From contig VLTN01000014.1 in the NCBI GenBank assembly GCA_008330645.1, positions 496,001-560,000 of the forward strand: 64,000 nt of DNA, in the 5' to 3' direction. The DNA is from Cafeteria roenbergensis. Its lineage: Eukaryota; Sar; Bigyra; Bicosoecida; Cafeteriaceae. Below the pieces are notes generated by a model, which saw nothing but the letters and a program-made list of their open reading frames with translations, was not told the DNA's origin and searched no databases. Below are positions 10,740 through 22,275 of this stretch, one piece after another (position 1 is the first letter of the stretch; each line of letters opens with the position of its first letter). The position numbers and the translations under genes were made by a program.

Positions 10740-12641
10740 CTACCGTCTGCGTCCGTACCCCCCCGACCTGCCGTATCCGCCGCCGTCCCGACCGCCGCTG
10801 TAGTCCGAGTAGCCGTGCCGCCTGTCACCACGACGGTCTGCACCGCCGCCCGCGCTGCTGCTTGCCCGGCTGTACCCCTCGTGCGCTCTGCTGCTGCTGC
10901 TGCTGGTGTGCACCCCGCTGTGCCCGTCGCCACGATCGCTGCGCCTCGCGTCATCGCCCCTGGCTCTAGCCTCCTCCTCCTCGCGCTTCCGCTTCTGCCT
11001 GCGCTCCCGCCTGCGAATCTTCTCGGCCTGCTTCTCAACTCGCCGCGCGGCCTCAGGGTAGAGCTGGACGTAGTCCACCTCGGGGATGTATCGCACCGTG
11101 ATGCGGCGCCCGCCGTAGTAGCGCCCAGCAGCGGCCATTGCAGCCGCCTGGGCGAGCTCTCGCGATTCCATCATGATGGCCACGCGGCCCGCGCTAATCG
11201 TTGCCTCGTCCTCCTCGAGCCCCGCGACGCCGACATCTGCGACAGAACCCGCATCCGGGCCCACCAGGACCACGGGGGCTGCAGGGTCGGCGGCCGCAGC
11301 TGCGCCTGGCTCTTCGACAGCAGCAGCGGCAGAGGCCGCGACTGAGCCGTTGGCCGAGCCCGCCGGAGCTGCGTCACGAGCTTCGGCCGCAGCGTCGGGA
11401 CGCATGCGCTTGGCTGGGGGGGCGGAATCGCCCGCTGCGGCCTCCGTGGGCTCAGCAGGCTTGGAGCGCGCAGGCTCGGGCACCGCCCGCCGCCCATCGA
11501 GGGCCCGCCCTGGCCGGAGCAGCTTGGCGTGAAGCACCGTGCCCTTCCTGTCGCATTCCCCCACGACGTCGTCCTTGACCAACACTCTGAGCGACTCGCC
11601 CCTGGCCGCGGGCCCAAAGTCCAGCTCCCGCCACGTGTCGTCTGTGAAGAGGTTTTCAATCACAAAGCACGCCGATGGCGCGCCGCGAAGGTGCGGGTTC
11701 TCGCCGCCGTCACCCTCGTCCTCCACGTGGCCGCTGATGATGTTGCCGGACGGGCCAACGACCGGCAGAGCCGCGGCAGCCGATGCGTAGGTGATGCCCG
11801 CAGACCCCACCTTTTGGCTGAGCGACATGGCAGCGTCCTGGGTCTGGTGGGTGAGCTTTTGGATGAATTCTGCCTTCTGGGCCGCCGACAGGCGCGTCTT
11901 TTCAGGGTCCCACGGAGCGAAGATCCGCCCGTCCGGGCGCTGCACGTCCCCGTCGACGCGCATCACGCCCATGATAAGGGCCTTGCCCCCCACCGGGCGG
12001 TTTGCCAGGGCTTGCAGGGCGACGGCCGCGATTTCCTCAGCCGAGAACTTCACCTCGGCCCAGAGGAGCCCGCTCTGCTGCGCCGACGACGCCTCGGATG
12101 CGCCGCTGCCGGCGGCGGAGGCGGAGGCGGCGGCGGCGTCCTTGGGATTGCCCCGGTGCAGGCGAACGTCCGTCACGCCCCCGAGGGCTCCTGCCAGGGA
12201 GCGGACGTCGTCCTCTGAGAAGCCGTCTGGGAGGTCGCCGAAGTAGAGCGTGTCGGGGATGAGGGCCTTGGCCTCCTCCTCCTCGGCGTCCTTGGCGTAG
12301 TTGGCCTCGGCCCCGGACCTGGCAACCGTGACGGGGTAGCCTGAGCAGGCGCAGGCCGGGTGGCGGGTGCACATGGTGCGGCCGCCCATGAGGAGGGCCT
12401 TGGGCACGTCCTCGATGTTGTCAAACTCCACGTAGGCGTTGCCCCTGCTGACCCCGCGGCGGTCCCGGATCACGCGAACGGCGGCCACCGGCCCCACCGG
12501 CTCGAACCACTTTCGCACCCAGTCGGAGTCCACGCGGTTGAGGAGCGAGCCAACCATGATGGTGCGCGCGTCTCGCGAGAGGTCCGAGATCTGGTCCTCG
12601 GCGCGTGCGCGGCCGTGGCCGTACTCGAGGCGGCCGTGCAT
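10740..12641 (-). CDS. RBM39: RBM39/CAPER-type splicing factor, three RRMs
   Basis: The 633-residue product aligns by eye with RBM39 (CAPERalpha), a U2AF65-related pre-mRNA splicing factor. RRM1 spans about residues 22-115 (TIMVGSL, AYVEF). RRM2 spans about 128-231 (DTLYFGDLPDGF). A U2AF-homology-motif RRM begins near 321 (SACFVIENLF, then VVGECDRKGTV, the acidic-helix signature) and ends near 528 with GRYYGGRRITVRYIPE, matching the family's GRWFAGK..TAAYVP block. Two oddities stand out. About 110 low-complexity residues are inserted inside the UHM between its first and second halves. The Arg/Ser-rich segment that normally precedes RRM1 is missing, while the C-terminus (529-633) is a basic RE/RD/RS/RG-rich tail. 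The Phe of the UHM R-x-F motif is Tyr. The frame stays open upstream to 13385; the Met 22 residues before RRM1 was chosen because the upstream stretch shows no domain. A short upstream exon is possible. It is convergent with the vWA gene. Confidence 0.85.
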   Translation of the reverse strand: MHGRLEYGHGRARAEDQISDLSRDARTIMVGSLLNRVDSDWVRKWFEPVGPVAAVRVIRDRRGVSRGNAYVEFDNIEDVPKALLMGGRTMCTRHPACACSGYPVTVARSGAEANYAKDAEEEEAKALIPDTLYFGDLPDGFSEDDVRSLAGALGGVTDVRLHRGNPKDAAAASASAAGSGASEASSAQQSGLLWAEVKFSAEEIAAVALQALANRPVGGKALIMGVMRVDGDVQRPDGRIFAPWDPEKTRLSAAQKAEFIQKLTHQTQDAAMSLSQKVGSAGITYASAAAALPVVGPSGNIISGHVEDEGDGGENPHLRGAPSACFVIENLFTDDTWRELDFGPAARGESLRVLVKDDVVGECDRKGTVLHAKLLRPGRALDGRRAVPEPARSKPAEPTEAAAGDSAPPAKRMRPDAAAEARDAAPAGSANGSVAASAAAAVEEPGAAAAADPAAPVVLVGPDAGSVADVGVAGLEEDEATISAGRVAIMMESRELAQAAAMAAAGRYYGGRRITVRYIPEVDYVQLYPEAARRVEKQAEKIRRRERRQKRKREEEEARARGDDARRSDRGDGHSGVHTSSSSSRAHEGYSRASSSAGGGADRRGDRRHGYSDYSGGRDGGGYGRSGGYGRRR

Positions 12642-13984
12642 GCGGGGAGCGGGCACTGCGCCCCCGCCCCGGGAATAGGACTGCACAGAGCGAGCGAACA
12701 AGCGGGACAGCGAGAGCGCGCGAGCTGTGGGTGCAACCGCGCGGGAGCCGGGGGCGCAAGCCCCATCCCTGGGGCGGCCGCAGGCGCGCGCGGCTGAAGC
12801 GGGCGTCAAGATCAGCCTGAGCACGCGCGCGGGCGCAGCGCGGCGCGCCTCGGCCGGTGAGGAGCTGCACAAGCAGCGTCGCAGGCACCAGCAGCAGGGC
12901 GGCACGCGCCCGCGCCCTCGCCCGGGACGCCAGCTGCTACGGTGCGCCGCCCGCACGGGCTCGAGCAGCGAGCGCCAACTATGGCCACCCGCGCAGCCGC
13001 AGCGCTCACGCCTCGACCAGCCATGGCCAGTCCGGTGGGTCCGCGCGGGAGCCTGGCGGCGTTCGCAGGCTTGTCCCGCGGGCCGGTGGCGGCCCAGGCA
13101 CGCCAGCGCCGCCACGAGCCAGCGACGCTGACGAGGCGCAGAGCACTCCTCGGCGGCGAGCGTGTGCGGGTGGGGGCTCTGCCAGTCCGGGCTGGCGGGG
13201 GCAGCTGGCCGTGGCGCCGCCTCGTGGCACGGCGCCCGTGGGCCGCCGCGGGGCGCTGCCTCGCCAGCGTGGCCGTGGAAAGAGCTAGCGTGCGGTGGGT
13301 GGCGCACACAACCGAAAAATTGCGCTGGTCGGGAGGCCGCGGCAGCGATGCGCCCTGCCGGCGCTTGCAAATTTCCTGCTCCCATCGCGCGCGCCCAAGG
13401 ACCGGCGGAGCAGCGCGGGCGCCAGGGTGCTCAAGAGGGCGTTGCCCAATCTCCCCTACGATCTGCGCCTGGGGCCCCGGAGTGCTCGGGAACCTGCGCC
13501 GCGCTGCGCTGTGTCCGCCGCGGTTTGCGCTGCAGCGTCAGAGTTGGGCGCCGGTTGAACATCATTTCGTCCGTCCGGAGCGGGAGTCCCCCACAACGAG
13601 CAGCAGCGGCGGGTCGCCGCCTCGGCCCACCGCCCACAAAGAGGGTTGCGCCAGCTACCGACACGCGCTGGCCAGCTCAGACCGCGACTTGCGCGAGCCC
13701 GTCGTCGCCAGCTTGCATTGTCGGCACTGGCGAAAGCAAGATGGCAGAGCCGCCGGAGCTCGCGTGGAAACGGACATGCAGCAGGACGCGGCGCGGCCCT
13801 GCGCCCACTGGAGCGCGCCGTGCAGTACCCGTGCCTCCTAGCGCTGTGAACTCTTGCGAGCCTTGGCTGGGCGGCCGATTGGGATCGGCCCTGGCCACCG
13901 CGCCGCGGCCCCGCGCGCCGCAGCAGCGCACCGGCTGCATTTTGCGCGCGCGCCGCTTTATCGTCGCCGGGCGCGCCCGGGGCC
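12642..13984. promoter_or_regulatory. Divergent spacer between RBM39-like and PP2C genes
   Basis: This 1.34-kb region lies between two divergent starts. Long open frames exist on both strands because GC-rich DNA has few stops, but none shows a recognisable domain. It probably holds both promoters and 5' UTRs, and perhaps an unrecognised 5' exon of the RBM39-like gene (a possible acceptor GTGCAG lies about 50 nt upstream of its chosen ATG). One copy of the iterated 9-mer GGCAGAGCC lies at about 13743. Confidence 0.4.
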
Positions 13985-15439
13985 ATGCCCACGTCTGCTG
14001 CCGAGCAACTCAATGCGCTCGACCTGCCGGCGCGGATCCGGCTCGCGCCCGCGTGTGGCGTGGGCTGCCCGCCGCTCGCATCTGTGCCAAGTGGCGGCAT
14101 TCGCGTCACCTTCTTGCCGTGCCCTGAGCTGGGCTCCGTGGTGGGCGGCGTGCGCCCCAGCAAGGACGACTGCGTGACCTTCTTGCTGCGCATTCCCTTG
14201 GCCTTTCCGGAATCGGCCCCGATCGTGACCCTGGAGCACCCGGAGCCGGAACGTGTTGTCTCGTGGTGGAAGCAGGCTGTGATTGCCGCGCGTGCCCGGA
14301 CAGGTGCGCGCGCAACGACTGCGCGCATGCGCCTGGCGGGCGCGGCCTTGCGCATGCGGGCGGCAGCTGTGGTCGCGGGGCGCCGGGAATCCAACGGCGA
14401 CAAGGCAACTGCCCGCCCCGTGGGGCCCCCCCCCTTGCTTTCCGGAGACGACGTCACCCTCCCGCCCGGCACCGAGTCGCCTGCCCCCGCGGCTGGAAAC
14501 GCCGCCGCTGCTGCTGCTGCCGCCGCTTCTATCGAGGTGGGCGCCGTCGCGCTGGCGGAGCGGTTGGAAGGCCTGCTGGTGGCGGGCATGCCGCCGCCTG
14601 TGGACGTCGCCTCGCGCAGCCCCGTTCTCCCCCTCCTCTTCAGCCGGGAGCGCCTTCCCCCCGGCGTGGATGCCGCCCTCCGCCGCGCGAGCAGCCACTG
14701 GGCGCGCGCCGGGGGCGCCGTAGCAACGCCCGGCGCGGCCATGACGGAGGCCGAGCGGTGGCCGATCTCCCCCCCCGAGGGCCGCTCACGCGCGCCACAC
14801 GCCGCGCCCGGAGCGTCGGCAGCTGCGCCGGCGGCTGGTCGGCACGCTGCAGCAGCAACCTTGTCGCCCGGCGACGCCGGCTCGGGTGTCGGCTGGATGT
14901 CCTCGCTCGGCGTCGCCGACGTCGTGCTCGCGCTTGACACGCTGCTGATGGTCCCTGAAATGAGCGACGCGGCCCCGTTGTGGCTCAGCAGAGCCGGCGC
15001 TGGCCCAGGGGCGGCAGAGGCAGCGCTTGCGGTTTCGCGAGCCCCGCCGCCCCCCCTGCCGGCAGCCCGGCGCGCGATGGCGGGACCCGCCTCCAGTCCC
15101 ATAGCGTGCGCCGCGGCGCCCGGTGCGGCGGAGGGGCGCGAGGGGGGCCGAGGCGGCGGAGGGCCGCTGTCGGCCCGGGCCGCACAGCAGAGCCAGACGT
15201 CGCTGTCACCGGCCCCCGCCGGCGCCGGTGCTGGTGCTGGTGCTGGTGCTGGTGCTGGTGCTGGTGCTGGTGCTGGTGCTGCCGGTAACGGCGACAGCGA
15301 CGTCTCCGCCGGTGCCGCGTCAGAGGCCGCGTGGCACGGCCACTGCGGGCGGCAGGGACGCCGCGAGACCATGGAGGACAGGGCGCTGAGCATCCCAGCC
15401 GCCCGCTTCGCGCGGCTTGCCACGCCGATGCTGGAGGCG

Positions 15440-15477
<38 letters not shown>

Positions 15478-18400
15478 TGCTGCCGGGGTATGGGAGTGCA
15501 GGGAGGCGTCTCTCCCCAGCAGCGACTTTGCCAACAGGCAGAAAGACCACCACTCGAGCGGGGGGGCCGCTCTGGCGCCGGCTTTGACCTCCCCAGGCGC
15601 CTCGGTGGTGGCGGGCCCCGCCGTGCCGCCGCACGGGCGACACTCCAGCGCAGCGCACACCGTTGCAACGGACCTATCGGCTCTGCCAGCGTCGTCGTCG
15701 TCGGACTCCCAGGGCGGACGCGGGTACGGGGGGGGCGGCGTTGAGCGCGGGCGCGCGTGCTCCGACGAGCCCTCGGAGGAGGCGGAGGAGGTGGACGACG
15801 AGGACGACACCGGCGGTGGCGGTGGTGGTGGCGGATCTGCCGTCTCGGGGCGCCGGGCTGACGTGGGGGGCGCCGTCGGGGGCACACCTGGGGCCGGCAA
15901 GGGCAGCGCCAGGCCGGGCTCCGATTTGAGCGGTTTCGCGAGGAGTCCGCTTGCCCCTCTGGACGGGGTCCCTGCGTTGGCCGCCACCGGCTCCTGGCAG
16001 GATTCGCCCCCTTCGGGAGGCAGCAGGCGCAGCGCGGGCCCCAGAGGGGTCCCCCCCCTCGCCACGGGAGCCAGCTCCATGTACGCCATGGACACGTTTG
16101 AGTCTCTCGCAACGGACACGGAGGGCGGCAGCGGCAGCGGCAGCGGCGGCGGCGAGGGCGGGGACCGCGCAGCTGGCCCCGCCGTTTCGGGCGGCGGCGG
16201 GGGGGGCTTGGCTGCCGGAGGCGGCCGCATCATCGGACGCGTTGGCTCCGGCCTCGACCACGGACGCGAAACCGCCGACGGAATCTGCCGTGCCGTGCCG
16301 CTGTCCCAGGCGCTCTCGCTCCTCGCTGTTGCCGCCGACGAGGCGGGTCCCATTCCGGGCGCGGAGCGCGGGGCCGGGTCGCTCCGCATGGCGTCGAGCG
16401 ACTCCGCGTCGCTCTTTGCTGTGTTTGACGGGCACGGGGGGTGGCGCGCTGCTGAGTACTCGGCGAGGATGTTTCCGGGAATTCTCGCGGCCAGGCTGGC
16501 GGCCGCCGGCGGAGACGTCGTGACGGCGCTGAGAGAGGCTGTTCTCGACACGGATGCGTGGTTCTGCGCTGAGGGGGCGGGCCGCGCCAGGCCGTCGTCG
16601 CCCGTGGTCGATGCCCAGTCAATGGCCAATCAGCGGGCGTTCGCGTGTCGGTCGTTGGTCGCACGCTACGCCGCAGCAGCGACGGAGGGGTGCGCGGGCG
16701 TCACGGCGGTGTCACGCGGCGGCCATCGTGGCCGAGCTTCGGGAGGCAGCGGTGGCGGCGGCGGAGGAGGAGGCAGTGGCGGCCGCGGCGGCGGCGGCGG
16801 TTACGACGACGGCAACGGCAACGGCAACGGCGGCGGTGGCGGTGGCGGTGGCGGGCGCCTCGCCTCCGGGGGATTCTCAGCCGCGGCGGCGCGCGTCGGC
16901 GCGCGCGTGACAAGGCTGCTGGTGGGGTGGGGTTCGCGCCCGGCACCGTGGGGGGCGAGGCGCCGGCGGTTTCGGCTCAGGCGACGGAGGCCAGGGCCTG
17001 GAGCCGCGGGTGGAGCCGGGAGAGCCGGCGTCGCTCGGTGGGGGTGCTGTCGGAGCTGCTCCTCGTCGAGTCGAGGGGGTCGGCGTTCGGCCAGGTGTCC
17101 CGGGGAGGCGACGGGTGGGGCGGGGTTGCTGGCGACCTGCCCAGCAGTCGCGGCGGGGGCTTCAGCGCCGGCCTCGGCTCAGGCGGGGGCCTCGGGGCGT
17201 CAGGGGACGAGGGCGTGGGAGGGGGCAGCGGCGCGGACATCGTCGTCGACGACGGCGCGCAGGGAATGTCACCGCTCCCCTTCGGGGCAGAGGTCGTTTC
17301 CTCCCGCAGGGGCAGCGGTTTCGGCGCCATGGGCAGCGCCAGGGGACCTAGGCGCAGGGAGGGGTCCCCCATGTGGGGCCGCTTGGACGCTCCCAGCGGA
17401 TCTTCTGGCAGTGGCAGAGCCGGGGGCGGCAGAGCTAGTGGTGGCAGAGCTGGAGGTGGCAGCGGGCACACGATCCAGTCGTATTTGCGGGGCTTGGACA
17501 CCGCCTCCGCCATTGCCACGATGGAGAACGCGGCTGACAGAAGTGGCTCTGCATGCGGCTCTGCCGATGGAATGGGCGGTGTTGGCGGGCCCAACCCCCC
17601 CCACCCGCTGGACCCGCTTCCCGTGGGGTTCTGGGGCCCCCGCGGTGGCCGCGGCGGCCTCTTCTCGCCCGGTGAGTCGCCTGCGTCGTTCGCCGACTCT
17701 GGCTTCGGGGGCGGTCGCGGGCGGGGCGGCGGTGGGGGCGGGGGCGCGCCGGCTGACGAGAGCGGCGCCACGGTGGCGGCGGCGCTGGTGGGGTGGGCGG
17801 ATGGCGACGCAGCGGCAGGGCGAGGCGGCTCTGCCGGCTCTGCCGGCTCTGCCGGCGCTGCCGGCGCAGGCGACGCGGCCGGTTCGTCCGGGGCTCCGCG
17901 TCTGCCCTTCGTGGCCGCTGTGTGGGCCGGCGACAGCCGCGTCGTGCTGGTGGGGCGGGGCGCCTCCGTGACCCTGACGAGAGACCACAAGCCCGGCAGG
18001 GCTGACGAGCGCGGCAGGATGGCTGCGGCGGGCGCGCCGGTCATGGGGGGGCGCGTTCTGGGCCGGCTTGCGGTTTCGCGTGCGATCGGCGACGCGTCGC
18101 TCAAGCCCGGCGCCGGCGGGCGACAGGTCGTCTCCGCGTGGGCTGACGTCGCATGCGCGTGGCTGAGCCTCGATGACGTGGCGCTGATTCTGGCCTGTGA
18201 CGGGCTGTGGGACGTGGTCTCGGAGGAGGAGGCTGCGGAAGTGGTGAGGGCGGCAGCGGCTCTGCCGGAGGGGTCAGCCGGTCACAGCGCCGCCGCCACC
18301 GCCGCCAGTCTGGCCGACCTGGCGATCTCAAAGGGGTCCAAGGACAACGTGTCCGTTACGGTCGTGTTCCTCGCCGAGGCGCTGAGGGAGGCCGCCCCTC

Positions 18401-20873
18401 CGGCGTCGGGGCGCCCGTACCGCTCCTCGGGGCGCCCGTACCGCTCGTCGGGCTGGGCAGGGTCCCCCGAGGCCCTGGAAGCCGCTGCCAGGGGGCGGGC
18501 GGCCCTGCTCGATGCTGGGGTTGACGTCGGCGGGCTGCAGAGTGGTGGTCCTCTCGATGGGGTGATGTTCGGCCCCGAGGCGTCGAGCGACACGGGGTCC
18601 GCGTCGCTCCACCTGGGGAGCAGCCCTGGAGAGCGAAGCGCCTCGCCCGAGGCGCGAGCGGCGGCAGCGGCGGCAGTGGCTGCGGCAGCAGTCGGGGGCG
18701 GGCGGAGAGGCGACGACGGCGGCAGCGCTGGTGTGTACCGGGGCCGGAGAGCGGGGCGCCGCGGTGGCGCCGCGACGCAGGTGCGCGCCCGATCGCCGCT
18801 GATGCGCGGCACGCTGAGCCTCGCCGCGAGCGCAGACGCTGTCGCCGACGACGACCACGTCGACGTGGACGACGAGGCGTCGGCGCTCAACACTCCGGCG
18901 CTGTCGCTGGGGCGGCCGTGGGCGCCTGCCGAGGTTCCGGGATTCGAGGCGGGGGGCGCCGCCATGGGGACGGCCCCGGCGCGACGGTACGCGTCGCCGG
19001 AGGACAGCCATCGGCGGCGCACCAGCGTCAGTAGTGTCAGCAGCGGAGGGAGCGTGAGCAGCGATGCCTCAGGAGACGGCATCGCCGGCGGCCGCCCGAG
19101 GGTGGGAGGTGACTTGGCTCGCCCCGGACGCACCACCCACCAGCACCAGCACCACCAGCACCAGCACCAGCACCACCAGCACCAGCACCAGCACCAACAC
19201 CAGCACCACCAGGAGCAGCGGCGCCAGCAGCGTCGTGACGGGGCCAGGCCGCGCCCTCAAGGGCCGCAGCCGGGGGCGGCGCCGACGGACGGCGGCTGGC
19301 TGAGCCCCGAGTCAGCCCCAGCAGAGGCAGCGCCCCCCCCAGGCAGGGCTCGGGGCGGTGGCGCCGGCGCTGCCGGTGCAGGTCGGCGTCAGGAGCGGCC
19401 GGCGCGCGAGCTGGCGGGCGCTGGCATAGATACCGAGAGCGGCGGTTTCAGGGGCGCGAGGGGGCGGCGCGAGCGTGACGCCATCGCCGCCGGGGCGGGC
19501 GGGGGCGGCGGGGGCGGCGGCGGCGGCGGCGGCGGCGGCTATCGTCACGCCTCAGCCAGGCACCCGCTCTCCAGCGCTGCGGCTCACGCCGTGGCAGCCT
19601 CGACCCCGACACCGGCCCCGGCTCCGGCCGGCGCGGCTTCTAGGGCCGCAGGGCTGCCGGGGCCGTCGGGGCTGGAGGCCGCCACCGGCGCCCGCACCGC
19701 CGCCGAGGTCGAGGCGGCCATCGGTCAGCTGCTTCGCGGATCGGCGGCCATGGCCCCGCCCGCCGCCTCCACCTCCGCCTCCACCGCCGCCGTCCCCGCG
19801 CCGAGCGCCGTCGGCGCCAGGTACAGAGCTGGCGGCGGCGCCGCCAAGCTGCAACTGCCTCGGCGAGCGCGAGGCCACCAGGCTGGTTCGGGGGGCTCTG
19901 CCGCGGCTCTGCCGGGCGGACGTCGGCAGCCGCTGGCAGGCGTGGCCGGGCCAGCCGCGGCGCCGGCAGCTGGCGGGGTTGGCCCTGCCTCTGACAGAGA
20001 CAGCCTCGCGTCGCTGATGAAGGAACTGCTTAGTCGATCGCAGGACGGGGCTGGGCGTGGGCGCGGGAGCGGCGCAGGAGGCGGCGCCGCAGGTGACGGC
20101 CGGAGGCAGCGCGGCGGGGCGGGGGGCGGCCGCTCCCGCTCACCGGCCCACCGGGGCCGTGGGGGCGCCGAGGGCGTCTCGGGCGAGGGCCGCGGGGATC
20201 ACGCAGGCGTCGGTATGGCAGCACCAGCACCAGCAGTAACAACAACAACAACAACAACAACAACATCAGCAGCGGCATCAGCATCAGCATCAGCAAGGGC
20301 GGAGGCGGCGCTGGAGGCGGTGCTGCCGGGTCTGGGGCTGGGGCCGGCGGCGGGGCGGCGGCGGGCCGTCTTGTGGTGGAGGGGATGCGGTCCGGGCGCC
20401 GGGACCACCACCGGAGCGACACCGCCAGCCTCGATGGGCGAGGTCCGGCAGGTGCCGACGCTGGCTCTACCGACACTCTGCCAGCGGCGGCAGGCGCGGG
20501 GCGACAGGGCTCCCCTGGCCCTGCCCGGCCCCAGTGCTCCAGCAACGGCAGAGCTCTCGCCGTTGCGGGTGCGGGCGCGGTTGGCCATAGGGGCAGGGCG
20601 GGGCACGGCCTGTGGGTGTCCGCCCCACAGCAGCAGCAGCAACCGCAACTGCAGCAACTGCAGCCACCGGGTAGCTCAGCCGGCCTGTCCCGGATTCGCC
20701 GCTCGCCCATCACCACGCCCGTCGCGACGACGCCGTCGCCGTCAGTCCGCCCCACGCGGGCGGCGCGGTTCCCAGGCCCTGCGCGCGCGACCTCTCGCAG
20801 CCAGGGGGCGCACGCGAAAGCGTCAGGCCGGGCCTCGGACGAGCTGGAGCGTCTCCTGGCCCGTCGGCGGTGA
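13985..20873 (+). CDS. PP2C-type protein phosphatase with large low-complexity inserts
   Basis: This is a metal-dependent Ser/Thr phosphatase of the PPM/PP2C family. All main motifs are present in order: RRETMED (Met codon at 15371), VFDGHGG (Asp at 16427), ESGATVAAAL (about 17757), AVWAGDSRVVL, LTRDHKP, VLGRLAVSRAIGD, CDGLWDVVS (Asp at 18199) and SKDNVS. The metal-binding Asp residues are all there. The catalytic fold is split: about 340 residues of Gly/Ala/Ser-rich sequence lie between motifs 1 and 2, and over 400 between motif 2 and the GDSR strand. The coding frame changes between 16700 and 17500. A 59-nt segment 16922-16980 (GTGGGG...CTCAG) joins the two frames exactly in phase 0 and is the best intron candidate. 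The C-terminal 2 kb is low complexity (poly-Gly, His/Gln). Its frame appears to switch again between 20097 and 20300, where no clean intron was found; the end at 20873 (...ELERLLARRR) looks more coding-like than the alternative end at 21144. The first ~95 residues faintly resemble an E2/UEV fold. Confidence 0.7.
15227..15291 (+). repeat. GGTGCT hexamer microsatellite in PP2C exon
   Basis: About ten near-perfect copies of the hexamer GGTGCT encode an alternating Gly-Ala run in the PP2C protein. It is in frame and likely to vary in length between alleles. Confidence 0.9.
16922..16980 (+). other. Candidate 59-nt intron in PP2C gene
   Basis: The segment begins GTGGGG and ends CTCAG. Removing it joins the upstream phosphatase frame (ending RVTRLL) to the downstream frame (ATEARAWSRGW) in phase 0. 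The donor is weaker than the usual GTGAG here, but GTGGGG is also used by the last-but-one exon of the ankyrin gene, and the same 59-nt length is seen in RPN1. Confidence 0.5.
19132..19213 (+). repeat. CAC/CAG trinucleotide tract
   Basis: Interspersed CAC and CAG triplets encode a His/Gln run in the C-terminal tail of the PP2C protein. Confidence 0.9.
20238..20264 (+). repeat. (AAC)9 microsatellite
   Basis: Nine perfect AAC triplets lie where the PP2C tail seems to change reading frame. They read as poly-Thr in the upstream frame and poly-Asn in the frame that gives the better-looking C-terminus. Confidence 0.9.
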
Positions 20874-21232
20874 GGCGTTGGGATCGACGCCGCATGCCGC
20901 CTGGACAACCGCGCTGGCGCCGGAGTGCTGTCGACGGGGCTCGCACCCGCTGGCGAGCGTCCAGCGCCCACGGAATATTCTGAACATCGCAAATATTGAT
21001 TCGCGCGAGTTTGCCGCGTCGTGGTTCATCGGGGCAGCGCTGCGTGCCCCTGAACCGCTTGCAAGAATCGCGCCATCGAACAATTCAGCCATGTTTCCTG
21101 TGATTGGCCGACCGCGCTGGCCCGAATCTGCACCCATAAGGTAGCCCGAACTCTAATCATAGATGTCACGGCACAATAACTCTGCCGCGCGCACCGCCCC
21201 GGAGCCGCGCTCACAGCGCCAATCGGCCGCGC
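20874..21232. other. 3' spacer between convergent PP2C and kinase genes
   Basis: This 359-bp spacer becomes less GC-rich around 20970-21170, typical of a 3' UTR or terminator zone. No gene was recognised. Confidence 0.5.
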
Positions 21233-22244
21233 CTACAACACAGGCGGCCCGCCCGCGAGCGCCACAAGCTCTGCCAGCAGCTCTGCCGCGACGGGGCGCT
21301 TGGAAGGGTCGTGGTGCCAGCAGCGAGCGATAATGGCCTCCATGTCAGGGTGCGTGCCGCTGAGCGGCAGCCGCTTCCCCCCGCAAACGGCAAGTGCAAC
21401 CGCCGCCGGGGCCATGCCTGCCCACGGCACGCGCCCCCTGTTAACAAGCTCCCAGAGAACCACTCCGGCGCTGTAAATATCCGCCGCCTCAGAGTACCGG
21501 TCCGACTGCAACACCTCAGGCGCCGTCCACTGCAGCGTTCCCAGCCCCGCCGTCATCGTCGCGACCCCCGCGAGCCGGGCCTTGACCCGCGCCAGCCCAA
21601 AGTCCGCCAGCAGCAGCTTCAGCCGCCCCCTCTCCCGCTGGCAGAGCAGGTTGGGGCTCTTCAGGTCTCTGTGGAGCAGAGGCGGCCGGAACGCGTGGAG
21701 GTATGCCAGGCCACGCGCCACGTCGGCCCCCAGCGTGGCGGCCAGCGTGGTGGACAGGGGACCCGCCGGCAGAGCCGATCCTGCCGCTGCCGCGCTCGGC
21801 GGGCGGTGCAGCTGGTCCCAGAGCGACCCCTCCGGGCAGAGCTCCGTGAGGATCGCGACCACGTCGTCCGGGCCGCTTGGCGCCGGCGGCCTGGGGTGCA
21901 GCGTCGGCGGCGAGGCCGGAGCGGGCGCGGTGACCAGAGCCAGCACGCGAAGAACGTTGTCGTGCTCAAGGGAGGCGTGCAGCCGCGCCTCGGCGATGAA
22001 GTCTGCGGCGGCGAGGGCGGCCTCGTCCTGCGGGCTGGGGGTGCCCTGGTGGTGGGCATGGTGGGGCTGCGCCAGTGCCATGGCGGCGGCTGCCGCTGCG
22101 CCCGCGACGGCTCGCAGCTCCTCCGCGAGCGTCTTGACTGCGCACTGCCGGCCCCGCCACTCCCCCCTGTACACGGAGCCGAACGCTCCCCTCCCGATGA
22201 CGGTGCCCATGCGCACCTCGGCGACTGGGACGAGGGGGAGCAAC

Positions 22245-22275
<31 letters not shown>

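Noticed and set aside
13456-16629. 1057-codon open frame on the minus strand opposite the PP2C gene
   Set aside because: It is a GC-rich antisense shadow: Pro/Arg/Ala/Ser-rich with no domain, while the plus strand carries all PP2C motifs.
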